A DNA stretch of 32,500 nucleotides from Monoplex corrugatus (taxonomy: Eukaryota > Mollusca > Gastropoda > Littorinimorpha > Ranellidae): NCBI GenBank assembly GCA_030674185.1, contig CM060312.1:29277335-29309834 (forward strand), written 5' to 3'. Made by a program: the position numbers and the translations under genes. This document shows positions 18,963 through 29,818 of the stretch, one piece after another (within the stretch, counting starts at the first letter, position 1; every line of letters starts with the position of its first letter). Below the pieces are notes generated by a model. That model did not search any database, was not told where the DNA came from, and saw only the letters and a program-made list of their open reading frames with translations.

Positions 18963-20310
18963 ATGTCTGTCTGTTTCCTGACTGTTTAATTGATTACAGT
19001 CTTTGTTTGTCTGTCTCCTGACTGACTGACTGATTGATTACAGTCTTTGTTTGTCTGTCTGTCTCCTGACTGATCGATTGATTACAGTCTTTGTTTGTCT
19101 GTCTGTCTCCTGACTGACTGATTGATTACTGTCTTTGTTTGTCTGTCTATCTCCTGACTGACTGATTGATTACAGTCTTTGTTTGCCTGTCTGTCTCCTG
19201 ACTGATCGATTGATTACAGTCTTTGTTTGTCTGTCTGTCTCCTGACTGATCGATTGATTACAGTCTTTGTTTGTCTGTCTGTCTCCTGACTGTTTGATTG
19301 ATTACAGTCTTTGTTTGTCTGTCTGTCTCCTGACTGATCGATTGATTACAGTCTTTGTTTATCTGTCTGTCTCCTGATTGATTGATTACAGTCTTTGTTT
19401 GTCTGTCTGTCTCCTGACTGTTTGATTTATTACAATATTTGTTTGTCTGTCTGTCTCCTGACTGATCGATTGATTACAGTCTTTGTTTGTCTGTCTGTCT
19501 CCTGACTGATCGATTGATTACAGTCTTCGTGTGTCTGTCTGTCTCCTGACTGATCGATTGATTACAGTCTTTGTTTGTCTGTCTGTCTCCTGACTGTTTG
19601 ATTGATTACAGTCTTTGTTTGTCTGTCTGTCTCCTGACTGACGATTGATTACAGTCTTTTTGTTTTGTCTGGTCTGTTCCTTCTGAGTCCTGTTGATTGA
19701 TTACAGTCTTTGTTTGTCTGTCTGTCTCCTGACTGACTGATTGATTACAGTCTTTTTTTGTCTGTCTGTCTCCGCTGACTGATTGATTACATCTTTGTTT
19801 GTCTGTCTGTCTCCTGACTCACTGATTGATTACATCTTTGTTTGTCTGTCTGTCTTGACTAGATTGATTACAGTCTTTGTTTGTCTGTCTGTCTCCTGAC
19901 TCACTGATTGATTACAGTCTTTGTTTGTCTGTCTGTCTCCTGACTACTGATTGATTACAGTCTTTGTTTGTCTGTCTGTCTCCTGACTCACTGATTGATT
20001 ACAGTCTTTGTTTGTCTGTCTGTCTCCTGACTGATCGATTGATTACAGTCTTTGTTTGTCTGTCTGTCTCCCTCACTGAACTTGTTTGATTACGATTGTA
20101 CTCTTTGTTTGTCTGTCTGTCTCCTGACTGACTGATTGATTACAGTCTTTGTTTGTCTGTCTGTCTCCTGACTGTTTAATTGATTACTAGTCTTTGTTTG
20201 TCTGTCTGTCTCTACTGATGTACTCTTTGTGTCTGTCTCGACTACTGATTGATTACAGTCTTTGTTTGTCTGTCTGTCTCTGACTGTTTATTGATTACTG
20301 TCTTTGTTTT
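18963..20310. repeat. 44 bp minisatellite, about 30 copies
   Basis: The unit contains GATTGATTACAGTCTTTG, then TTTGTCTGTCTGTCTCC and TGACTGATC or TGACTGAC. Length varies (about 40-48 bp) because of the internal TCTG and GACT steps. Between about 19640 and 20300 single-base indels and broken units become frequent. All six frames are interrupted, so nothing is coding. Confidence 0.97.
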
Positions 20311-20394
20311 CTTTATATTTGACAGGGCAGGGACCAGATGGGACAAAGTATTCAGTATGTGAAGTCCAAAGATAAAGATTCCTTTTTTTTCACC

Positions 20395-20621
20395 TCGCAT
20401 AATGATAACAGTAATAATACTACTACAGTAATAACAATAATAAATAAGAAGAAGAGGAAGAAAAAGAACAACAACAACAACACAAACAACAACGACAACA
20501 ACAACAATGATGGTGGTGGTGACGATAATAGTAATAATAACGATGATAATGATAATATCAATAATAATAATAATAATAAATAATAAAATAAAACAACAAC
20601 AAAAATAATGATAAAATAAAC

Positions 20622-20654
<33 letters not shown>

Positions 20655-20665
20655 GATAATCATAA
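20395..20665. repeat. Trinucleotide-rich tract (AAC, AAT, GAT, AAG)
   Basis: Interrupted AAT, AAC, GAT and AAG repeats end with about 30 bp of AAT units. Frames are Asn-rich on the plus strand and Ile/Tyr/Val-rich on the minus strand (a 142-codon frame at 20242-20670). I read these as artefacts. Confidence 0.93.
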
Positions 20666-20744
20666 TTCATTCTTCTACTGCGCTATTCTTTAAACTCATC
20701 TGGACTCATTGCGCATTTCTCGTTTTATAAGACACTTGGGAGTA

Positions 20745-20785
20745 TCAAACACACGCACACACATACAACTTCGTACACACAACAC

Positions 20786-20849
<64 letters not shown>

Positions 20850-20860
20850 ACGCACGCACG

Positions 20861-20908
<48 letters not shown>

Positions 20909-20962
20909 CAGAAACACATAACACATACAAACACACACACATGCACACACACACACGCGTAC
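20745..20962. repeat. (CA)n/(CACG)n microsatellite
   Basis: CA repeats with an internal CACG block at about 20850-20868. His-Thr and Cys-Val frames only. Confidence 0.96.
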
Positions 20963-21174
20963 TTTGCTGTGCATATATACATGTACATATACACGCATGC
21001 ACATGTAAACGGAAACACGTACCCATACATTTACTCACGAAAGTCCAACTTACCTAAACACACACACACACGCATACGATGTGAGGAACGTCAAACGGAG
21101 AGACGGAATTGCATGAATCAAAGGTCGAAAACTCCAATCCAAATCCACATAATCCATCCAGGATTAAGCATACA

Positions 21175-23310
21175 CTGCTTATGTTATTCACTCCACTATT
21201 TCGTGTCTATTGTTCACTGTTTTGCCAGATTTCAAAAATCCGCTGTTTACCTGAGTCAGCCAGTTTCCAGTATCTATTGTTTGAATCGCCCCGAAACCAG
21301 CGTATGTTGTTCAAATGAATAGCCTAATATCCAGCATCAACTGTTCAACTGTTTATTTAAGCTCCACCATCCATTGTTCATTATTATCGACTAATATCCA
21401 GCATCTATTGTTCATAGTATCCACTGTGAAATGTTCATTTATTCAACTAAACTTCACATTCCATTGTTCATTATGGCCCAGTGTCAATATTTATTGTTCA
21501 CAAGATCCAGTGTCAACTGTTCACTCATTCAATGAAACTCTATCGCCCATTATTCACAAGTATCGCCTAGTGTGCAGTGTCTATTGTTCACAGTGCCCAA
21601 GGACTGTTGTCTATTGCTACCTAACTGACACAGTATCAATTATCTATTGTTCAGTAACCTGTCTTGCAGGCTTCATAAGAGTTCATTGTCCATTTGAATA
21701 GCTCGCCGTCCAAAGTCCATCCTTCACATAATTCACCAAGTGAGTGGTGCTTATTGTTCAAACGACTTTCCTAATGTACATTGTCTATTGTTCATGAGAT
21801 TCATTCGGTAACTGGTCATTCATTTGGCATTCAGTGTTCAAATTTCAAAATTTCATCCGATTCACTAATATTCCGTGCGTATTGTTCTCATGTTTCATCC
21901 ACTTTCCATTGTTACCGGATTCGCGTTTTTCCCTCTAGAATTTCTTGTTCAGCTGGTTGGTTCAGTAGCCACTGTCTTTTGTTCACTTGATTTAGAGAAA
22001 GAACTCACGTGGTCTTTTCTCCGTCTGAATCACCCAGTAACTGTGTCTATTATTCACACGTTTCGCCCAGTGTCAAGTGTTTATTGTTCACTCGAGTTTC
22101 ACAGTACTAATCATCCCTGTTGTTCACTTTAATATCCACTGCCTGTTATTCGTCTGAATCAACGATTAACTAGTTTCCATTGTTCATACAATGTATCCAA
22201 TATTCCGTGACTATTGTTCAAGAGACGTCGATTTTCAAGAATTTATTGTTCACACGAATCAGCCAGTGCAAAGCCTTTTGTTCATCTGATTGACTCAGTG
22301 TCCAGAGAAAGTCGTTCAACTCGATCACCCAATTACATCACCATTTCTGTTCTAACACAGTTCTCACAGTGTCCAGTACTTTGTTCATAGTATACCGTGG
22401 TTTCGTTGTTCATAGATACCGTTCTTTGTTCATAGTATACCGGTGTTTCGTCCGTTCATAGAATACGTGTCTTTTGTTCATAGTTACCGTGTATTTCGTT
22501 CGTTCAAGAATACCGTGTCTTTTGTTCATAGTATACCGTGTTTTCGTTCGTTCATAGAATACCGTTCTTTTGTTCATAGTATACGTGTGTTTCGTTCGTT
22601 CATAGAATACCGTGTCTTTTGTTCATAGTATACCGTGTGTTTCGTTCGTTCATAGAATACCGTGTCTTTTGTTCATAGTATACCGTGTGTTTCGTCGTTC
22701 ATAGAATACCGTGTCTTTTGTTCATAGTATACGTGTATTTCGTTCGTAGAATACCGTGTCTTTGTCATAGTTACCGTGTCTTTGTTCATAGCATCTAGTA
22801 TCTTTTTCCATAAAATCCAATGTCTTTTGTCCATGGTATCCAACATTTTTGTTCAGTATCTTTTGTTCATAATATCCAGTACCTTTAGTTCACAGTATCC
22901 AGTAGCATTTTCATAGTATCAAGTATCGTTTACTCATAATATCCCAATTTATCCGGTATCTTTTGTTCATAGTATCCGGTGTCTTTTATTCCTAATATCT
23001 AATACCATCTGTCCGTATATCTAGCATCTTTTTGATAGTATCCAGTACTTTTTTTGTGTCCAGATGAATTTCCCAGTAATCACTGTACAGCCGTTCACAT
23101 GATTTGCACACTATCCAATATCCAGTGTTTCATTTGATCCACCAAGAAACCAGAGCGTACGAGGATGTTCATAGTATCCAATGTCTATTGTTCACTTGAA
23201 TTTGCCCAGAGTCCGCTGTGTACTGTCCCTTAGACTCATATACTATCCAGTATCCATTGTTTATTTCATTCACCAAGAATCCAGCAGCCAGTGTTCATCT
23301 GATCATAACC
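21175..23310. repeat. Ancient, decayed ~25 bp satellite with younger 50 bp core
   Basis: The word TATTGTTCA or CTATTGTTCA recurs every few tens of bases throughout, preceded by CCAGTGTC-like words. Between about 22380 and 22800 the repeat is far more regular: ACCGTGTCTTTTGTTCATAG alternates with TATACCGTGTGTTTCGTTCG, giving a 50 bp two-part unit. From 22800 to 23050 a simpler ~25 bp form (CATAGTATCCAGTATCTTTT-like) follows. The same basic unit thus appears at three levels of decay. Frames are short and interrupted. Confidence 0.8.
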
Positions 23311-23436
23311 TTAGAGTTTATTGGCAAGTCCATGTCTGCTTTACATCGCACACTCGTTCATTTTTTTTCATCTTTTATTTATCCACTTATCTATTTATCT
23401 ACATGTTTCTTCGTTCATTCATTTAGTTACATATTC

Positions 23437-23582
23437 AGTCAGTCAGTCAGTCAGTCAGTCAGTCAGTCAGTCAGTCAGTCAGTCAGTCAGTCTGTCTGTC
23501 TGTCTGTCGGTCAGTCAGTCAGTCAGTCAGTCTGTTTGTCTGTCGGTCAGTCAGTCAGTCAGTCAGTCAGTCAGTCAGTCAT
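23437..23582. repeat. (TCAG)n tetranucleotide tract
   Basis: TCAG/AGTC units are interrupted by TCTG units and two TCGG steps. Frames read Ser-Gln-Ser-Val. Confidence 0.96.
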
Positions 23583-23879
23583 TTGTTTATTTTACAATCT
23601 ACATGTTTTTGAAACGGCATATATTTCAATATATTAAATCTGAATTCAAACTGTTTGGAAAATATCAAGTTCAGTTGAGAACCATGTTACGTGTCCTACA
23701 AATCAGAAACTATTCCAACTACTCCGACGTCCCGCCTTACCGATATACACGCATCATCACAAGGTTTAAAATCACAGATATAGAAAAACTGAATCCCAGA
23801 TATAGAACACCGAATCACCGAAAACTCACGCGAGTTTTCGAGAAGACTAATTAAGCCTGAAGTTTGATTGGCCGGTCAG
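23583..23879. other. Unique AT-rich DNA with a short palindrome
   Basis: AAAACTC at 23821 and GAGTTTT to 23838 form a 7 bp stem with a 4 nt loop. GATTGGCC at 23866-23873 is a CCAAT-box-like word just upstream of the candidate exon. No other signal. Confidence 0.45.
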
Positions 23880-23934
23880 ATGAGTGGCAGCATGTTCAGC
23901 GCTGACTACCAAGACTGTGTGTATAAGGAAGTGG
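23880..23934 (+). CDS. Candidate exon with ATG and consensus splice donor
   Basis: The frame reads MSGSMFSADYQDCVYKEV and ends in a single G followed by GTGAGT, a full consensus 5' splice site at 23935. Codon use (AGC GCT GAC TAC CAA GAC TGT GTG TAT AAG GAA GTG) looks like coding sequence and differs from the AT-rich flanks. It could be a first coding exon, or an internal exon since CGGTCAG directly precedes the ATG. An acceptor TTTATCCTCAG ends at 24002, so a 68 bp intron joining to 24003 would read GRLPPRPRCEKRIKG, with donors at 24045 and 24055. I recognise no protein family. Confidence 0.3.
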
Positions 23935-24002
23935 GTGAGTGTGTGCGGGAAGACGTTTGGCTGTGGGGGGTTCCGTGTCAATAAGCACGTGTTTATCCTC
24001 AG

Positions 24003-24054
24003 GGCGTCTGCCTCCTCGTCCACGCTGTGAGAAGAGAATTAAAGGTCCGGTCAG
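24003..24054 (+). CDS. Possible second exon of the same candidate gene
   Basis: It follows the acceptor TTTATCCTCAG. Joined in phase to the 23880-23934 exon it reads GRLPPRPRCEKRIKGPVR before a possible GT donor at 24055 (TCAG then GTGTTT), or it ends at 24044 (AAAG then GTCCGG). If unspliced, the frame runs on into (AAC)n and poly-A sequence and stops at about 24199. The support is only splice-site geometry, so confidence is low. Confidence 0.15.
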
Positions 24055-24116
24055 GTGTTTTTTTTATAGCTTTTATGATTTTGTCTGTTCAACTGAACTT
24101 TTAACCAGAAACTCAA

Positions 24117-24222
24117 CAACAACAACAACAAAAAAAAAAAGAGAACACGTATTCAGTTTACTAAACATGCATGACAGGCGCAACTTTTCGGCCAACTAGC
24201 CTTTGTCAAGCATGCACAGAAG
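24117..24222 (-). mobile_element. Repeat with GGCC/GAAA hairpin, copy A (possible Penelope-like remnant)
   Basis: On the minus strand GCATGCTTGACAAAGGC, TAGTTGGCCGAAAAG and TTGCGCCTGTCATGCATG are followed by a T-rich run and (GTT)n. The core matches copy B at 30160-30215: CTTGACAAAGGC, TTGGCCGAA, GCGCCTGTC. A GGCC stem is flanked by TGACAAA and GAA(A), and CATGC on one side can pair with GCATG on the other, ending at a GTC triplet. This layout recalls hammerhead ribozymes of Penelope-like elements, but two core positions (C3, G8) do not match the consensus. Confidence 0.4.
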
Positions 24223-24470
24223 ACAGTGAGAGGAAAAAAATTACTAGATTTAGGACAAAAAAGGTAAAGTATTTTCCCCGATGTTTCGTTAAGCTGAAGA
24301 AGATAACTTTGATATAACTCAGATTTATCTTTCCCTGTTCAATAAAACATCATGGAAGTTATCGTTTAGCTAAGGAAGATAACTCCGATGAAGATGTATA
24401 ACTCAGAGTTATCGTCTCTTGCTCAGCAAAACATCAGGAAAGTCAGCTGATCGTTAGTTACATACGAGCT
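24223..24470. repeat. Two-copy imperfect duplication (~80 bp)
   Basis: GAAGATAACTTTGATATAAC with TCAATAAAACATCATGGAAG (about 24297-24360) and GAAGATAACTCCGATGAAG with CAGCAAAACATCAGGAAAG (about 24377-24440) align with small indels. The second unit also contains ATAACTC-A-GAGTTAT, a short palindrome. Confidence 0.7.
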
Positions 24471-24592
24471 CTTTTTGTTCTGTTTCATATTTCTGATATC
24501 TTTCCGCTTGAATTTGATTCACACTGCTCATCAATTTCTTAAAATTAAAATAAAAGTATTCATCCAAGAAGAATGACTACACAGACTGTTAC

Positions 24593-24660
24593 TGTTATTG
24601 TTATTGCTGTTTAAAGCCCAGCCGACTCCGTAGAGCCACATCAGGGCTATACATGTAACT
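24593..24660 (-). mobile_element. Possible SINE 3' end
   Basis: On the minus strand AGCCCTGATGTGGCTCTAC, then GGAGTCGGCTGGGCTTTAAA, is followed by an (AAC/AAT)-like run. This resembles the 3' end of SINEs that I remember from molluscs. Only this terminal piece was seen. Confidence 0.4.
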
Positions 24661-25290
24661 GTTTCAAAACATACAAACTGCTTCAACAGGAAAAACAGAA
24701 AATTAAGTACACATATCAATGCATTCGTGCACATAATCTAAGGAGATACCACCGGCGTTGACCACTCCGTCCAATGTATCGCACAGGGGATTTAAAAAAC
24801 ACACCTGAATACAAATCCAAACATAATTAAGGACACTGAAACATACATAAGAACAGGCCTACATTACCTAACATCGCTTTCACATATCTCATTTCCTTAG
24901 GGGCAAAAATACACTGCAATACATATACCCAATCATCAATCCTAAGAGAAAGTACGTAAAACTTTATTGAACACATACAAGGCAGAAAATGATAGGAAGA
25001 AATGACAGAAAGCAAAGGAGGAAGAAAGAAACAAAGAGAGTGACAGAAAAGAGGAAATATTCTAGCACATAATTTCCAGAAGGTGGGAATACTGTTTATA
25101 CTGAAAGAGTCCCCGGCATCCAAACGGGGGAAAGTACACAGACTCTGCAGAAACATAATGCCTGTGTAGTGTGAGCCAAGCAGCAATCATGAAGTGTGTG
25201 CTGAAGACATTGTTGGTGATGCGTTGTGGAGCCGGACTGAACGCGTAGAAGCAAGTTGCAACAGTTACAAAAAAAAGCAACCAAACAAGC
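24661..25290. other. Unique non-coding DNA
   Basis: A 119-codon minus-strand frame lies at 24827-25186 (contains PRLDAGDSFSINSIPTFWK). It is rich in Cys, Phe and Leu, has no recognised domain, and has neither splice context nor coding-like codon use. I do not call it as a gene. Confidence 0.45.
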
Positions 25291-25294
25291 AGCC

Positions 25295-25457
25295 AGCCAA
25301 CCAACCAACCAACCAACCAACCAACCAACGAAAACACAAACAAACAAAAGCACGAACAAGCAAGCAAAACACACACAGACACAGACACAGACACACAGAC
25401 ACAGACACACACACACTCATACACACACTCACACACACACACACACTCATACACACA

Positions 25458-25546
<89 letters not shown>

Positions 25547-25572
25547 AGAGAGAGACACGAACACACACACAA
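25295..25572. repeat. (CCAA)n then (CA)n compound microsatellite
   Basis: About 35 bp of CCAA units, then AAAC/AAGC units, then about 200 bp of CA repeats with GACA and a duplicated CTCATACACACA insertion, ending with a short GA block. Confidence 0.96.
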
Positions 25573-26032
25573 AATAACACAGACAATGAAAAGGCCAGAG
25601 GCTAAAACTAGATTGTTTGGGGCTAAGCCTTTTTAACGATCATTTTAACAATAGTTTTTGTTCTTGCCGCTCGGATCTACGACCTACACGTTTTGCTTAC
25701 ACTATAAACGAGCAAAGCAAAGCAAGTTGAAATAACCATTCGATCACATGGGCTTTCTCCGTCTGTTGTGAGTCAAATATTGAAACAACCCACTGTAGCT
25801 CTGTTGACCGTGTGACGTATTCCGGCGTTTCCTGTGTAAAAAGTCCCAGGATTCAACAGAGTTTTGGGTGGGAGCTTCCGACTGCTAACTGTCGGGACTA
25901 TATAGCAAGGAAAAGGGAGCTGGCAGCTATGCGAGCTGGTGGGGGTGGGAGATGGGGGGTGGGCTGCCCGATGGAATGATGGAGACCGGAGTTGGGCGAG
26001 AGAGGGGTCATCCATTCTCTCTTGGTCTGGTA
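25573..26032. other. Unique DNA, G-rich to the right
   Basis: No gene recognised. A G-rich segment (about 25938-25965) has several runs of G. The 80-codon minus-strand frame at 25773-26015 has no domain. Confidence 0.5.
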
Positions 26033-27358
26033 GCTGGGCTTGACCTGGTTGATGGACATTGTGTGGCTATGTCCTGGGGTTTGTGGGAAAGACCTGGTTG
26101 ATGCACGTTGTGTGGCTATGTCCTGGGGTTCATGGGCTGGCTGGACCTGGTTGGTGCACGTTGTGTGGCTATGTCCTGTGGGCTGGACCTGGTTGATGGA
26201 CGTTGTGTGGCTATGTCCTGGGGTTCATGGGCTGGCTGGACCTGGTTGGTGCACGTTGTGTGGCTATGTCCTGTGGGCTGGACTTGGTTGATGCACGTTG
26301 TGTGGCTATGTCCTGGGGTTCATGGGCTGGCTGGACCTGGTTGGTGCACGTTGTGTGGCTATGTCCTGTGGTTTGTGGGCTGGACCTGGTTGATGCACGT
26401 TGTGTGGCTATGTCCTGTGGGCTGGACCTGGTTGATGCACATTGTGTGGCTATGTCCTGTGGTTTGTGAGAAAGACCTGGTTGATGCACATTGTGTGGCT
26501 ATTTCCTGTGGTTTGTGAGAAAGACCTGGTTGATGCACATTGTGTGGCTATTTCCTGTGGTTTGTGGGAAAGACCTGGTTGGTGCACGTTGTGTGGCTAT
26601 GTCCTGTGGGCTGGACCTGGTTGATGCATGTTGTGTGGCTATGTCCTGTGGGCTGGACCTGGTTGATGCATGTTATGTGGCTATGTCCTGTGGGCTGGAC
26701 CTGGTTGGCGCACGTTGTGTGGCTGTGTCCTGTGGGCTGGACCTGGTTGGTGCACGTTGTGTGGCTATGTCCTGGTGTTTGTGGGTGGACCTGGTTGATG
26801 CACGTTGTGTGGCTATGTCCTGTGGGCTGAACCTGGTTGGTGCACGTTGTGTGGCTATGTCCTGTGGGCTGGACCTGGTTGATGCACGTTGTGTGGCTAT
26901 GTCCTGGTGTTTGTGGGCTGGACCTGGTTGATGCATGCTGTGTGGCTATGTCCTGTGGGGTGGACCTGGTTGATGCACGTTGTGTGGCTATGTCCTGTGG
27001 GCTGAACCTGGTTGGTGCACGTTGTGTGGCTATGTCCTGTGGGGTGGACCTGGTTCATGCATGTTGTGTGGCTATGTCCTGTGGGCTGGACCTGGTTCAT
27101 GCATGTTGTGTGGCTATGTCCTGTGGGCTGGACCTGGTTGGTGCACGTTGTGTGGCTATGTCCTAGGGTTTGTGGGCTGGCTGGACCTAGTTGATGCATG
27201 TTGTGTGGCTATGTCCTGTGGGGTGGACCTGGTTGATGCACGTTGTGTGGCTATGTCCTGTGGGCTGGATCTGGTTGATGCACATTGTGTGGCTATGTCC
27301 TGGGGTTTGTAGGGTGGACCTGGTTGATGCACATTGTGTGGCTATGTCCTGGGGTTTT
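26033..27358. repeat. 42 bp minisatellite with longer variants, about 29 copies
   Basis: The basic unit contains GACCTGGTTGATGCACGTTG, then TGTGGCTATGTCCTG and TGGGCTG. Longer units insert GGTTTGTGGGAAA, GGTTTGTGAGAAA or GGTTCATGGGCTGGCT. The CACGTTG word appears also as CATGTTG and CACATTG, the two CpG-deamination products. The 42 bp length is 14 codons, hence open frames on both strands up to 146 codons. They are repeat translations. Confidence 0.97.
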
Positions 27359-27591
27359 GTCATCTCCCCGCTTTGCTATTCGGTTTGTAAACAAAGTAAC
27401 TGATAACTGGGTCCGAATGGGTCATGCAACACATGGACAATCACCCTTTGCTTGATGAAATGACTGTCGAATGGCTGCATCGGGAGTTTTGGAGGTGGTT
27501 GTTTGGAGAAGGGCGAAACGCTGGTGCCCTGGGTCTTATTCGCACCCTCGTGGTGTTTCTCGTCAACTTGTTAACTGCGTTGCCAGTCCGA
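27359..27591. other. Unique DNA, open plus-strand frame of unknown meaning
   Basis: A plus frame at 27424-27627 (67 codons, containing EWLHREFWRWLFGEG and TLVVFLVNLL) reads into the tRNA-like sequence that follows. It has no recognised domain or splice context, so it is probably chance. Confidence 0.4.
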
Positions 27592-27672
27592 GGCCTTGTT
27601 AGCTCAAGTGGGTTAGAGCGCTATTAGTAATAACGTAAAGGACGTAGGTTCGGACCCTCCAGCAGGCCACAT
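27592..27672 (+). tRNA. tRNA-like pseudogene or SINE head
   Basis: GGCCTTGTTAGCTCAAGTGG and GTTAGAGCGC give an A box with a paired D stem (GCTC/GAGC). GTAGGTTCGGACCCTCC gives a B box and T arm with one mismatch. GGCCTTG and GCAGGCC make a near-complete acceptor stem. The anticodon arm is poor (TATTAGTAATA hairpin), so a functional tRNA is unlikely. Confidence 0.5.
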
Positions 27673-27699
27673 TTTCACGCCGACCGCGCTGGCTGGTTT

Positions 27700-27765
27700 G
27701 TATGATTTTCATATTTATTCATGTTCATTCATATTCATGATTATATTCATTCATATTCATTTCTT
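27700..27765. repeat. (ATTCAT)n-like short tandem repeat
   Basis: Irregular ATTCAT and ATATTCATG units precede the SINE at 27772. Confidence 0.7.
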
Positions 27766-27771
27766 TTGTCA

Positions 27772-28075
27772 CAGTAAAACTCAGGCTGCTCTTCCTTTGA
27801 GAGCGCGTCGCCGCAGTGCAGCGCCACTCAGTTTATTTTTACGAAACTTTAGAAAAGTAAGAAGGCTAATTAGCCTTCAACAGAAAGGACCTGGAAAATC
27901 AACCCACCTCTCTAATGTTTTATACCAGGGCAACCGGGTCGAAAGCCCTGCTCTTCACGATTTTCAACTGCCGTGGGATCTTTAGCATGCACAGACCAGA
28001 GGGCACACGGGTCCCACTCGTTTTTCATCCCCTTCAAAAGGACTAGACGTTCAGTTCACTTCGATTTTCTGGTCA
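27772..28075 (-). mobile_element. SINE family 1, minus copy
   Basis: On the plus strand AAACTCAGGCTGCTCTTCC, GCGTCGCCGCAGTGCAGCGC, TTATACCAGGGCAACCGGG, GAAAGCCCTGCTCTTCACGA, GCATGCACAGACCAGAGGGC and AAGGACTAGACGTTCAGTTC are the reverse complement of the copy at 7900-8326. The internal poly-A of that copy is only a short T-rich stretch here. The tRNA-like head is missing; the sequence changes into the 23 bp minisatellite at 28075. Confidence 0.8.
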
Positions 28076-29818
28076 TACCACCAGTCACATTATAACAAAC
28101 ATTACCACCAGTCACATTATAACATTACCACCAGTCACATTATAACAAACATTACCACCAGTCACATTATGACAATACCATCAGTCACATTATAACATTA
28201 CCACCAGTCACATTATAACATTACCACCAGTCACATTATAACATTACCATCAGTCACATTATAACATTACTACCAGTCACATTATAACATTACCACCAGT
28301 CACATTATAACATTACCACCAGTCACATTATAACAAACATGACCACCAGTCACATTATAACATTACCACCAGTCACATTATAACATTACCACCAGTCACA
28401 TTATAACATTACCACCAGTCACATTATAACAAACATGACCACCAGTCACATTATAACATTACCACCAGTCACATTATAACAAACATGACCACCAGTCACA
28501 TTATAACATTACCACCAGTCACATTATAACAAACATGACCACCAGTCACATTATAACATTACCACCAGTCACATTATAACAAACATGACCACCAGTCACA
28601 TTATAACATTACCACCAGTCACATTATAACATTACCACCAGTCACATTATAACATTACCACCAGTCACATTATAACAAACATGACCACCAGTCACATTAT
28701 AACATTACCACCAGTCACATTATAACATTACCACCAGTCACATTATAACATTACCACCAGTCACATTATAACATTACCACCAGTCACATTATAACATTAC
28801 CACCAGTCACATTATAACATTACCACCAGTCACATTATAACATTACCACCAGTCACATTATAACATTACCACCAGTCACATTATAACATTACCACCAGTC
28901 ACATTATAACATTACCACCAGTCACATTATAACATTACCACCAGTCACATTATAACAAACATTACCACCAGTCACATTATAACATTACCATCAGTCACAT
29001 TATAACATTGCCACCAGTCACATTATAACATTACCACCAGTCACATTATAACAATACCATCAGTCACATTATAACATTGCCACCAGTCACATTATGACAT
29101 TACCACCAGTCACATTATAACATTACCACAAGTCACATTATAACAATACCACCAGTCACATTATAACATTACCACCAGTCACATTATAACATTACCACCG
29201 GTCACATTATAACATTACCACCAGTCACATTATAACATTACCACCGGTCACATTATAACATTACCACCGGTCACATTATAACAATACCACCAGTCACATT
29301 ATAACAATACCACCAGTCACATTATAACATTACCACCAGTCACATTATAACATTACCACCAGTCACATTATAACATTACCACCAGTCACATTATAACATT
29401 ACCACCGGTCACATTATAACATTACCACCAGTCACATTATAACATTACCACCAGTCACATTATAACATTACCACCAGTCACATTATAACATTACCACCAG
29501 TCACATTATAACATTACCACCAGTCACATTATAACATTACCATCAGTCACATTATAACATTACCACCAGTCACATTATAACATTACCACCAGTCACATTA
29601 TAACATTACCACCAGTCACATTATAACATTACCACCAGTCACATTATAACATTACCACCAGTCACATTATAACATTACCACCAGTCACATTATAACATTA
29701 CCACCAGTCACATTATAACATTACCACCAGTCACATTATAACATTACCATCAGTCACATTATAACATTACCACCAGTCATACTATAACATTACCACCAAT
29801 CACACTATGACAAACATT
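28076..29818. repeat. 23/27 bp minisatellite, about 74 copies
   Basis: The unit is ACCACCAGTCACATTATAAC plus ATT. The 27 bp form adds AAAC (AACAAACATT or AACAAACATG). The AAACATG form alternates with plain units between about 28330 and 28690, giving a roughly 50 bp higher-order period. ACCGGTC versus ACCAGTC variants occur near 29190-29410. No frame stays open. Confidence 0.98.

Noticed and set aside
24827..25186. Minus-strand 119-codon frame
   Set aside because: No domain, splice signals or coding-like codon use; Cys/Phe/Leu bias fits AT/A-rich antisense DNA.
26033..27358. Glycine/tryptophan/cysteine repeat proteins on both strands
   Set aside because: Translations of the 42 bp minisatellite. 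Several frames on both strands are simultaneously open.
27592..27672. Functional tRNA gene
   Set aside because: A and B boxes and acceptor pairing are present, but the anticodon stem does not form and no clear anticodon can be assigned. SINE head or pseudogene is more likely.
28076..29818. CRISPR-like regular array
   Set aside because: Units are directly tandem with no unique spacers, in a eukaryotic context with SINEs. It is a minisatellite.
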